From a virus, in IMG/VR virus record IMGVR_UViG_3300037296_000055, positions 1-64,000 of that record: a stretch of 64,000 bases of DNA. The stretch is one strand, 5' to 3'. A model generated the notes under the pieces. The model did not search any database. It was not told where the DNA came from and worked only from the letters and a program-made list of their open reading frames with translations. The position numbers and the translations under genes are program-made. The number at the start of each line of letters is the position of its first letter. Position 1 is the stretch's first letter. This document shows, one piece after another, positions 22,434 through 28,521 of the stretch.

Positions 22434-22784
22434 TTACAGGTTACCTCCACGGATGTTGAGCCAGCTCGGAAGTGGGATGTGCTCCCAACGGTAGGGCACC
22501 CGTGTTAGGGCATGGCCGTCGTAGTCCTGGTAGTTGCCGATGGCCACGTTCCAGTAGTAGTGCTCGGGATCAGAAGCCCCGTAGAGCCTGATCTCGATGA
22601 TCGGATGACGGTGCTTACAAAACGTCTTCCAGTTGGCAGCACGTTCTTCGTCCCTCCGTACCTCCGCCCGACGCTCTTCAGCCTCGGACAGTCGGTGTAG
22701 TGTGAGGATGATCCAGAACAACACTGCAAAGAACAGCAGCATCATGGAACCTACCACAAGGTTTATCAGGGTAAGGTCTGTCAT
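22434..22784 (-). CDS. membrane-anchored protein with W-x2-F domain, 116 aa
   Basis: Starts after AAGGAACGTGAG. LVVGSMMLLFFAVLFWIILT is a membrane helix; a charged helix (EAEERRAEVRRDEERAANW) leads to the domain KTFCKHRHPIIEIRLYG, then VPYRWEHIPLPSWLNI. The architecture is the same as its two neighbours, so these are probably duplicated genes that diverged. Function unknown. Confidence 0.7.
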   Translation of the reverse strand: MTDLTLINLVVGSMMLLFFAVLFWIILTLHRLSEAEERRAEVRRDEERAANWKTFCKHRHPIIEIRLYGASDPEHYYWNVAIGNYQDYDGHALTRVPYRWEHIPLPSWLNIRGGNL

Positions 22785-22829
22785 CTCACGTTCCTTGTAT
22801 CAAGACTGGTGATGGCGAGTCGCTGGGGC

Positions 22830-23192
22830 TCATGACCCCTTCCCCTCTTTGATGTACCATCCCTCTGTCTGGGACAGTTTGAGGCCAGGGATCCGAATAC
22901 CGGCAATCTCCAACGCGGCAAACTGCTCAGCCCGGAACCGGTTGAACTCCATCCGCTTCTGCAGACGGGGTATCCAGTCAGGAACCAACATCATGGAGAA
23001 GAGGACATCCCCGAACTCCTCGATGATCCGAGCAGTGCCCTCCTGGTTGTCGATTGACTCTCCGAGCTCTCCCAGTTCCTCATCAAGCTTACGACGAGCG
23101 TAGCCTGCCTTACCCAGCCGAGCCTTGCGCTCCTCCTGGGCCTTGCTGAAAGTATAGAGATCCTTGAGGAACTCTTTGTTGAAAGTGTCCAT
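22830..23192 (-). CDS. MazG-like nucleotide pyrophosphohydrolase, 120 aa
   Basis: Contains RKLDEELGELGESIDNQEGT (about 34-53) and ARIIEEFGDVLFSMMLVPDW (about 54-73): the paired E-x2-E and E-E-x-G-D-V helices of the MazG superfamily. It differs in sequence from the MazG-like gene at 6766-7101, so it is not a recent duplicate. As the first gene after the promoter element at 23302, it should be made early. Possible roles are lowering (p)ppGpp or shaping the dNTP pool. Confidence 0.83.
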   Translation of the reverse strand: MDTFNKEFLKDLYTFSKAQEERKARLGKAGYARRKLDEELGELGESIDNQEGTARIIEEFGDVLFSMMLVPDWIPRLQKRMEFNRFRAEQFAALEIAGIRIPGLKLSQTEGWYIKEGKGS

Positions 23193-23301
23193 AGTGGGTT
23201 GTACTCCATCAAAGGTGTGTGTGTGTTAGGTAGTGTGGGGTGAGGGCTTTAGCCTCGTTGTCATCGTGTAACCTCATGGGGTTAGAGTTCTTTGTTGGGT
23301 T

Positions 23302-23346
23302 AGAAGATCATTCTTCTATTATAGATACACCCTTTTCCTCACTTTT
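23302..23346 (-). promoter_or_regulatory. leftward palindromic early promoter element, copy 2
   Basis: Same 45-bp layout as the copies at 17901 and 24313: AAAAGTGAG box, seven variable bases, TATAAT, and the AGAAGA/TCTTCT inverted repeat at 23302-23317. It lies between the gene ending at 23352 and the MazG-like gene at 22830-23192, reading toward the latter with a roughly 110-base leader. Confidence 0.8.
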
Positions 23347-23351
23347 CTGGG

Positions 23352-23588
23352 CTATTTCCGGGAGTTCCGCAGGACCACCTTGCCGAAGTAGTTCCGCCAG
23401 TGTGGGCCCTCAGCATCCTCCCGCTTGTAGTGGTTGAAGACCTTAGGGAGCGTCAGAGCCTCCGCAGGGGACACCCAGAGCACGAGTCCTGACAGCTTGT
23501 TGAACATGTGCAAGATGCTACCGTCCGGGGTCACCTTGAGGCAGGGGTAAGGTGTTAGGCTGACCTTCAGCTTGACCTTGACGCTCAT
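23352..23588 (-). CDS. hypothetical protein, 78 aa
   Basis: Begins MSVKVKLKVSLTPYPCLKVT; basic, probably beta-rich at the start. Coupled to the upstream gene by ATGA. The third and last gene of the operon behind the 24313 element. Not recognised. Confidence 0.68.
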   Translation of the reverse strand: MSVKVKLKVSLTPYPCLKVTPDGSILHMFNKLSGLVLWVSPAEALTLPKVFNHYKREDAEGPHWRNYFGKVVLRNSRK

Positions 23589-23932
23589 CCCAGGAACCTC
23601 CCCAGAATGGTCACATGACGGAGTTCGATCTTTTCGATCGTGTGGACCCCCTCTTGCCCGTGAGGTACTAGGTCGGAGAAGATGTCCAACTCCTCCTCGG
23701 TCAGGGTGGGATACACACTCTCACGGGTCTCACCACCACGGAAGTGGCCCCAGTTGTACAGGTGTGGTTGGTTTACGGAACGCTCCCGGATCAGGTCTGA
23801 GACCTTTTGCACGAGGGCAAGAGTCTCCAGTCCCTCCTTGTTGTCCGGTATCACGGTCTCCTGGGTCACGTAGTCCGCATCGTTCTCGTCGGCTTTCACC
23901 AGAAGGAAAGTCTGTGTTGTCTTGTCGCTCAT
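23585..23932 (-). CDS. hypothetical protein, 115 aa
   Basis: The ATG at 23932 (MSDKTTQTFLLVKADENDAD) overlaps the upstream stop as ATGA, so the longer open frame to 24040 is not used. Acidic and soluble. Not recognised. Second gene of the first early operon. Confidence 0.7.
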   Translation of the reverse strand: MSDKTTQTFLLVKADENDADYVTQETVIPDNKEGLETLALVQKVSDLIRERSVNQPHLYNWGHFRGGETRESVYPTLTEEELDIFSDLVPHGQEGVHTIEKIELRHVTILGRFLG

Positions 23933-24270
23933 GTTGTGGGGTTCTCCGTGGTTGTGGGGGTGGGGGTGGACCTGGCGCCGGTGCTGTACCAGGCCCAGGC
24001 CGTAGCAGCGTCCTCGAAAGAAATGGCCGACTCCGGACACTGCCGTAGCCCGTGGGCCTTCTTGAACAGGAGCAGGAGGTAGGCCAACTGTTGGAACTGC
24101 TGGAGGGTATTGACCTCACCGTGCAGGAACAGGTTGATGTGGTTCTCAGGATCGCCCTCGGCAGGTACGAGGGGCTCGCGGGTGTAGGCGTAGTAGCCTC
24201 CCCCGAACAGACCGCCCTGGTCGAAGTAGAGGAACAAACGTCGTGGTGTGTCTTGGCTGATGCTGGTCAT
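23929..24270 (-). CDS. hypothetical protein, 113 aa, first early gene
   Basis: Begins MTSISQDTPRRLFLYFDQGG, with a Tyr/Gly-rich start and a Thr/Pro tail. It is the gene nearest the divergent control region and the first behind the palindromic element at 24313, so it is probably among the earliest products after infection. No family is recognised; a host-takeover role is a guess from position. Confidence 0.7.
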   Translation of the reverse strand: MTSISQDTPRRLFLYFDQGGLFGGGYYAYTREPLVPAEGDPENHINLFLHGEVNTLQQFQQLAYLLLLFKKAHGLRQCPESAISFEDAATAWAWYSTGARSTPTPTTTENPTT

Positions 24271-24312
24271 GGTGTAGGTTACTCCATCAAAGGTGTTGTT
24301 GTTGTTGTGGTC

Positions 24313-24357
24313 AGAAGATCATTCTTCTATTATAGATACACTAAATTCCTCACTTTT
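24313..24357 (-). promoter_or_regulatory. leftward palindromic early promoter element, copy 3
   Basis: 45-bp element with the inverted repeat AGAAGA-atga-TCTTCT at 24313-24328, TATAAT next to it and the AAAAGTGAG box at 24349-24357. It faces the gene starting at 24270. The two rightward 22-bp elements begin only 12 bases beyond it, so this is the divergent switch between leftward and rightward genes. Confidence 0.8.
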
Positions 24358-24368
24358 TACCACGTTTC

Positions 24369-24390
24369 TACCAGGGGACGTTATATGATA
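24369..24390 (+). promoter_or_regulatory. rightward 22-bp phage promoter element, copy A
   Basis: Contains ACCAGGGGACGTTATATGAT, identical to copies at 24415 and 41804. The AT-rich end followed by purines resembles T7-type promoters. Probable target of the phage's T7-like RNA polymerase; it faces the late genes. Confidence 0.82.
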
Positions 24391-24414
24391 TAGGAGTCCC
24401 AAAACCGGTAGTTT

Positions 24415-24436
24415 TACCAGGGGACGTTATATGATA
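24415..24436 (+). promoter_or_regulatory. rightward 22-bp phage promoter element, copy B
   Basis: Second tandem copy, 46 bases after copy A, identical over 22 bases. It is followed by AGGG, a plausible initiation site. A transcript from here would include the structured segment 24507-24684 and then the terminase operon. Confidence 0.82.
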
Positions 24437-24700
24437 AGGGTGCCTCGGTTCCCTCATCGGTGGTCCTGACCATCAAGATAAATCAGGCTCTGTGACCAGA
24501 CTCTTAGGGTAAGGTATCAGAAGAAGTATCTAAGCTCCACGGGGCGAGGGTCTGCCGAGGGTCACCTGAATGACAACTTGGTAAGGCGGGATGACTCAGC
24601 AGAGAGTTGTCCGAGGGAAGTAATGTCAGGTCTACTGTTACCCCGGTCCCCCTCCTTTATGATACTTCTTCTGATGCTTTACCCAGTAGAGAGGGTCATA
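24437..24700 (+). ncRNA. candidate structured RNA with 24-bp closing helix
   Basis: The arms 24507-24530 and 24661-24684 are complementary over all 24 positions in RNA, including two G-U wobbles. The wobbles favour an RNA structure on the plus strand. The 130-base interior has no convincing gene and can form further helices, such as GACAACT (24572-24578) with AGTTGTC (24605-24611), and GGGG/GGGT near 24541 with ACCC/CCCC near 24640. CTCT (24501-24504) and AGAG (24688-24691) may extend the base. It lies just after promoter copy B and before the terminase genes. Possible roles are a packaging RNA, a decoy, or a processed 5' leader. Confidence 0.55.
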
Positions 24701-24736
24701 TAGGATGTCCGAGGCTTATGAAGTAACCTCCTCATT

Positions 24737-24776
24737 CATCCTTCATCATCCATTCCTATACTACATCCTTCATCAT
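24737..24776. repeat. CATCCTTCATCAT direct repeats
   Basis: The 13-mer CATCCTTCATCAT occurs at 24737-24749 and 24764-24776 in an unstructured pyrimidine-rich leader. A related CATCATTCATCCTTCAT lies at about 41886-41902, downstream of the other late promoter. It may be a shared leader feature that keeps the mRNA single-stranded; no binding protein is known. Confidence 0.4.
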
Positions 24777-24809
24777 ACATCATCACCACACATAAGGTAA
24801 TACACCCAC

Positions 24810-24962
24810 ATGACTTACTCCACATACTTCGCCGGTGCCAACTCTGCTCCAACAGCCAGCGTTGCACCTGATGAACAACAACAACCCAACACCACAACTA
24901 AACAACCTATCACCAGCTACTCCGAGTACTTCGGTGAAGCGGTGAAAACCATGCTGAAATAA
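24810..24962 (+). CDS. hypothetical protein, 50 aa
   Basis: MTYSTYFAGANSAPTASVAP and a Gln/Asn/Thr-rich middle, ending SYSEYFGEAVKTMLK. The N-terminal YSTYFAG and C-terminal YSEYFGE echo each other. A weak AAGG lies 13 bases upstream. It is the first frame of the late operon. Not recognised; the coding call rests on position and composition. Confidence 0.5.
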   Translation: MTYSTYFAGANSAPTASVAPDEQQQPNTTTKQPITSYSEYFGEAVKTMLK

Positions 24963-24974
24963 GGAAACCTGATC

Positions 24975-25382
24975 ATGGCACGAGGACTCGACGAAAAAGA
25001 CATCGCTAAGGTGACGAAGCAAGAGAAGGGTAAACGGCTCGGAGGTCGTCCCAAAGGGGGCAAGAACCGGTTTAACTGGAACGCTGTACGCCAGATGGAA
25101 GATGCCGGGTTCGACCCCATTGAGAAGATGATGGAGCTCTATCTGATCCTCCATGAAGAGATCGTGGCAGTCCGTGAGCGGGAGGGTAAACTTACCTACA
25201 CCAGCTCCAGTCTTGTCACCTCAGCACGACAGATCCTTGAGACTCTGGCCCAGTATGGCTACCTCAAACGTCGTCCTGATATCGAAGATCCTGAAGCGAT
25301 GGATCCCCTGTCGATCAAGCTTGTGCTGGTCCAGGAACAACCACGGGTGAAGGCTGAGCCTGACCCTAGCACTGAGGAATAA
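24975..25382 (+). CDS. terminase small subunit-like DNA-binding protein, 135 aa
   Basis: The basic N-terminus KGKRLGGRPKGGKNRFNW is an AT-hook-like motif common in phage small terminases. A helical region (GFDPIEKMMELYLILHEEIV) and an acidic tail (AEPDPSTEE) follow. In packaging, the small subunit recognises the start site and recruits the large subunit. Position just upstream of the large terminase, with small genes between, supports this. The start follows AAGGAAACC. The family assignment is probable, not certain. Confidence 0.75.
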   Translation: MARGLDEKDIAKVTKQEKGKRLGGRPKGGKNRFNWNAVRQMEDAGFDPIEKMMELYLILHEEIVAVREREGKLTYTSSSLVTSARQILETLAQYGYLKRRPDIEDPEAMDPLSIKLVLVQEQPRVKAEPDPSTEE

Positions 25383-25390
25383 TAAGCATA

Positions 25391-25699
25391 ATGACCATCC
25401 GCCTGATGATACGCCAACCTGACTGGGACGAGCAGACGTTCGTTCCCTTCGACTATGATATTGGTGATGAGGACACGGAGACGAAAGCTCTGGAGCTGTT
25501 CCAACAACGTAAGCCAGGACCGCTGGACCGTCGTGTACAGAAAGACTTTTCGAAGCTGTTCCCTGAGGGTCTCTGGGTGGTCAGTGGCATGATCATGGAG
25601 TTTGATGATGACGGTTATCCGTTGTTTGACCATGACGAAGATACGGGTGAGCGGATTATCCCTGACCCTGTAGAAATTCATAAAGGATACTTTCACTGA
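25391..25699 (+). CDS. hypothetical acidic protein, 102 aa
   Basis: Begins MTIRLMIRQPDWDEQTFVPF; very acidic in the middle and end. Not recognised. It is coupled to the next gene by TGATG and lies between the two terminase genes. Confidence 0.7.
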   Translation: MTIRLMIRQPDWDEQTFVPFDYDIGDEDTETKALELFQQRKPGPLDRRVQKDFSKLFPEGLWVVSGMIMEFDDDGYPLFDHDEDTGERIIPDPVEIHKGYFH

Positions 25700-25851
25700 T
25701 GAGTAGTAGTAATACAACTGTAAATAAATCAGGCACCTACGCCGCTCTTGCTGCGGGCTTCGTGTTCTGTGTGGGCTATGTTGTGGGCAAAATTGCTCAG
25801 GGCATGATCCTTGGCATCGGGGTGGCTATTACCCTGCACCTACTGGGCTAG
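25699..25851 (+). CDS. small membrane protein, 50 aa
   Basis: MSSSNTTVNKSGTYAALAAG, then two hydrophobic segments (FVFCVGYVVGKIA and MILGIGVAITLHLLG) predict a membrane hairpin. The start overlaps the preceding stop as TGATG. Holins can look like this, but the lysis genes are at 33.3-35 kb, so the role is open. Confidence 0.6.
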   Translation: MSSSNTTVNKSGTYAALAAGFVFCVGYVVGKIAQGMILGIGVAITLHLLG

Positions 25852-25931
25852 AGCGCCAACCTCTGACACCAGAGGATAGTACCTCCCCCACCACCATCAC
25901 TCCCCCCATCCTCAAGGAGACTTCTACTGCT

Positions 25932-26000
25932 ATGGCACACTCTCATGCACCATTGTACAGTGAAAGCGAGGTGATCCGGTATCTCCAAGTACGTCTCTAA
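25932..26000 (+). CDS. possible 22-aa peptide
   Basis: MAHSHAPLYSESEVIRYLQV then RL; AAGGAG lies 12 bases upstream. It fills part of the 250-base interval 25852-26106, which otherwise holds only Pro-codon-rich sequence. Low confidence. Confidence 0.3.
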   Translation: MAHSHAPLYSESEVIRYLQVRL

Positions 26001-26106
26001 AGGACACTACTTGGTCAAGGTGCCGAGCCGTTCCTCTAACGTTGATCCGGCACACCCCCACTCGTCTCTACCCCCATCATAACAACCCCCTTGAAAGAAC
26101 CACATC

Positions 26107-26280
26107 ATGTTTAAAGATAACACACCTGTAGAAGAAGTCGTAGTCGCCAAGACCGCCGCTGTTGCACCCAAGCGCTCCAAGGAAGTCCTTGACGCTGTTG
26201 ATGTTGTGACGCGTGAGCTGTCTGACATTCCTGGTGGGGATAACATCTCCAACCACATCCGAGCCTTGCTGGAAGTGTAA
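26107..26280 (+). CDS. hypothetical protein, 57 aa
   Basis: MFKDNTPVEEVVVAKTAAVA then PKRSKEVLDAVDVVTRELSD; a short amphipathic protein ending SNHIRALLEV. It lies six bases before the terminase large subunit start. Not recognised. A weak binding site makes the start uncertain. Confidence 0.55.
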   Translation: MFKDNTPVEEVVVAKTAAVAPKRSKEVLDAVDVVTRELSDIPGGDNISNHIRALLEV

Positions 26281-26286
26281 CACACC

Positions 26287-27642
26287 ATGCCCACCGTAGA
26301 ACTTCACCGAGCTCAGTCAGAGATTGTCTATGACATGTTCGGACCCAATCCTGAGTGGACCCTCCGCTACGGCGTTGTTGTTGGCTCACGAGGGTTGGGG
26401 AAGTCCTACGTTGCGGCAACCTCAGCTGTCATGGCCATCGCAGAGCTGGAAACCCTCCCCTCTTCTGTTCCCAATAAAAACATCAGCTTGATTTGTGGGT
26501 CAAACCAACAGGTTGCTGACGTTTATCTTCCTCTTTTCAACTTCGTCTACGGACTAGACCACCCACGACGCTGTGTCAAGCACACGACAGCCCTTGGCCA
26601 GGTCCGCTGGACTTTCAAGAACGGCACCACGCTCTCCCTACGCTCGGCAGAAGTCGCTGAACGGATGCGGGGCACAGGCCAGTACATGGTGATCCTTGAC
26701 GAGATGCCCACCTGGGAACTCAAAGGCTCTAACCACGAGACGGTCTGGGAGTCGATCATCAACCCCACAATCACCACCCGTTGGTCCCCTGAACAAGCCA
26801 CCGCTGTTGGAGCTCCTAGCCCCGGTCGCGCTCTGTTCATCGCCTCGCCCCTCGGCAAGGACTACTTCTACGAGCTCTCCATGAACACTATCGTGGATCC
26901 TCGCTGGAAGACCCGTCAGTATACCTATCGCGACTCTCCTCTGCTGTCCCAGAAGACTATCGAGGAAGAGAAGAAATCCATGGACCCCATGCGGTTCGCC
27001 CGAGAGTACGAGGCCTCCTTCGAAGAGTCTGGTGCTCGTGTCTACCATTCGTTCGATCGTGTTATGCATGTTGAGAAAGACTTGGCCCCCTTCGGAGAGA
27101 CCGAGACTGTCCATGCCGCTATCGACTTCAACGTTCTGAAGAACTGCACAAGCTTCCATGCCATCCGTGGTGGCCAAATTCACACACTGGAAGAGTCCAT
27201 TGGTACAGCAAATACTCAAGAGCTTGCGGAGCTTATCCGTCGTCGCTTTCCTAAGAACAAGATCATCTGTTACCCTGACCCCTCAGGAGTTGCAAGAAAG
27301 ACTTCCGCTGTGGTTGGAGTCACCGACTTTAGTATCCTACGACAGGCAGGCTTCGAAGTTCTAGCAAAGTCTAAGGCCCCTGGTATTACCGACTCTGCCA
27401 ACGCTGTGAACAGGATGTTCCTGAACGCTGCTGGAGAGACCAACTGGTATGTCGCTCCTGTCTGCACCCACTTCATCAAGTCTCTGGAACGTACTGTGTG
27501 GCTAGAGAGCCGCCCTGACTCGGCCATCATTGACAAGTCTCTGGACGTGGAACACTTCGGCGACGGTGCTCGCTACTTCGCTGAGTACATGTTCCCCGTA
27601 AACTCCTATCGTACAGCAACCAAGAGAGGCTTTGTGTTCTGA
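26287..27642 (+). CDS. terminase large subunit
   Basis: 451 residues. Walker A GSRGLGKS at 33-40 and Walker B MVILDEM at about 134-140 form the packaging ATPase. The nuclease half has AIDFNVLKN near 280, CYPDPSG near 319 and EHFGDGARYFAEYMF near the end, providing acidic metal ligands of the RNaseH-like fold. It drives DNA into the prohead through the portal and cuts genome ends. It is coupled to the next gene by TGATG. Confidence 0.95.
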   Translation: MPTVELHRAQSEIVYDMFGPNPEWTLRYGVVVGSRGLGKSYVAATSAVMAIAELETLPSSVPNKNISLICGSNQQVADVYLPLFNFVYGLDHPRRCVKHTTALGQVRWTFKNGTTLSLRSAEVAERMRGTGQYMVILDEMPTWELKGSNHETVWESIINPTITTRWSPEQATAVGAPSPGRALFIASPLGKDYFYELSMNTIVDPRWKTRQYTYRDSPLLSQKTIEEEKKSMDPMRFAREYEASFEESGARVYHSFDRVMHVEKDLAPFGETETVHAAIDFNVLKNCTSFHAIRGGQIHTLEESIGTANTQELAELIRRRFPKNKIICYPDPSGVARKTSAVVGVTDFSILRQAGFEVLAKSKAPGITDSANAVNRMFLNAAGETNWYVAPVCTHFIKSLERTVWLESRPDSAIIDKSLDVEHFGDGARYFAEYMFPVNSYRTATKRGFVF

Positions 27643-28520
27643 TGTCTATTTCCACCTATATGTTCTCGGCTCTGGCCGTCTCCGACCGCGCCTATATCGA
27701 CGGTAAGGATCCTAACGAGTCCTTCAACAGTAACCAGGAGTTCACGGTCCTGCCCAACGTCCGCGCCTTTGACGAGATCAAGTCAGCGGCAAGGAATGCA
27801 GGGGCGCTGCCCGTGTTCGGTCGTAGGGTCATGAAGCCTTACTCCACACAGCCTGAGCCCAGCATCGTCACCGTGACCATCAACCTTGACTCCTCACAGT
27901 GGCGCTACAACTCTGCCTTCGCAGGCCTCTGGACAGGAACCAACAGAGAGCGAGTATTCAAACTTGCCCTGTCTGATGTTCCGTTCGCCGATATCTCATC
28001 AGAGCTCTATGACGGTGATTACATCCTCTTCCGGGGTGTGCCTTCGGGCCACTCCATGCAGCTCTCCACCGCCGATGCTGCGACCGTAAAGCTTGAGATT
28101 GTTCTTACAGAAGAGCTGAGCCCTATCATCCGTAACCGGGTGGCTGAGGCTAACTCCGCTCTGTTCTCCCCCTTGGACATCAACTGGTTCTCCGGAGCCA
28201 CACCCGTCAACTGGACCTCCAACGGCACTCCTGTCCTCTGGTCCACAGGTATCGCCCTGTCAGGTACTCCGAGTATCGACTCCGATGGACGTTATCGCTT
28301 CACCGTACAGAACGTTCCGAGCACTGTGGCAGGTCGAACTGTTATTGCCAGGACCGGTGACTATATCCGTGTCTTCACAGGAGACGACCCCTCCGTCGGT
28401 ATCACAACCCGTGTGAACCAGAACGCAATCTTCTATGGTGGAAGTAACGCTGTGATCTTCGTGGATGACTATATCCCTAAAGCTGGCAACGTCTTCATAG
28501 GTTTCAACAGGAGCTACTAA
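27642..28520 (+). CDS. hypothetical virion-associated protein, 292 aa
   Basis: Begins MSISTYMFSALAVSDRAYID; beta-rich with many Ser/Thr/Asn, typical of phage appendage proteins. Segments such as GDYILFRGVPSGHSMQL and GGSNAVIFVDDYIPKAGNVF show no known motif. It lies between the terminase and the esterase-spike gene in a block of adhesin-type genes. An adaptor or baseplate-like role is plausible. Confidence 0.65.
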   Translation: MSISTYMFSALAVSDRAYIDGKDPNESFNSNQEFTVLPNVRAFDEIKSAARNAGALPVFGRRVMKPYSTQPEPSIVTVTINLDSSQWRYNSAFAGLWTGTNRERVFKLALSDVPFADISSELYDGDYILFRGVPSGHSMQLSTADAATVKLEIVLTEELSPIIRNRVAEANSALFSPLDINWFSGATPVNWTSNGTPVLWSTGIALSGTPSIDSDGRYRFTVQNVPSTVAGRTVIARTGDYIRVFTGDDPSVGITTRVNQNAIFYGGSNAVIFVDDYIPKAGNVFIGFNRSY

Positions 28521-28521
28521 C

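Noticed and set aside
24531-24660. Possible tRNA in the 24.5 kb non-coding region
   Set aside because: No T-loop (GTTCRANNC) and no cloverleaf spacing; the segment is better explained as the interior of the 24-bp helix.
24737-24776. CRISPR-like or iteron array at the CATCCTTCATCAT repeats
   Set aside because: Only two exact copies, short and pyrimidine-rich, with no regular spacer; more likely an unstructured leader.
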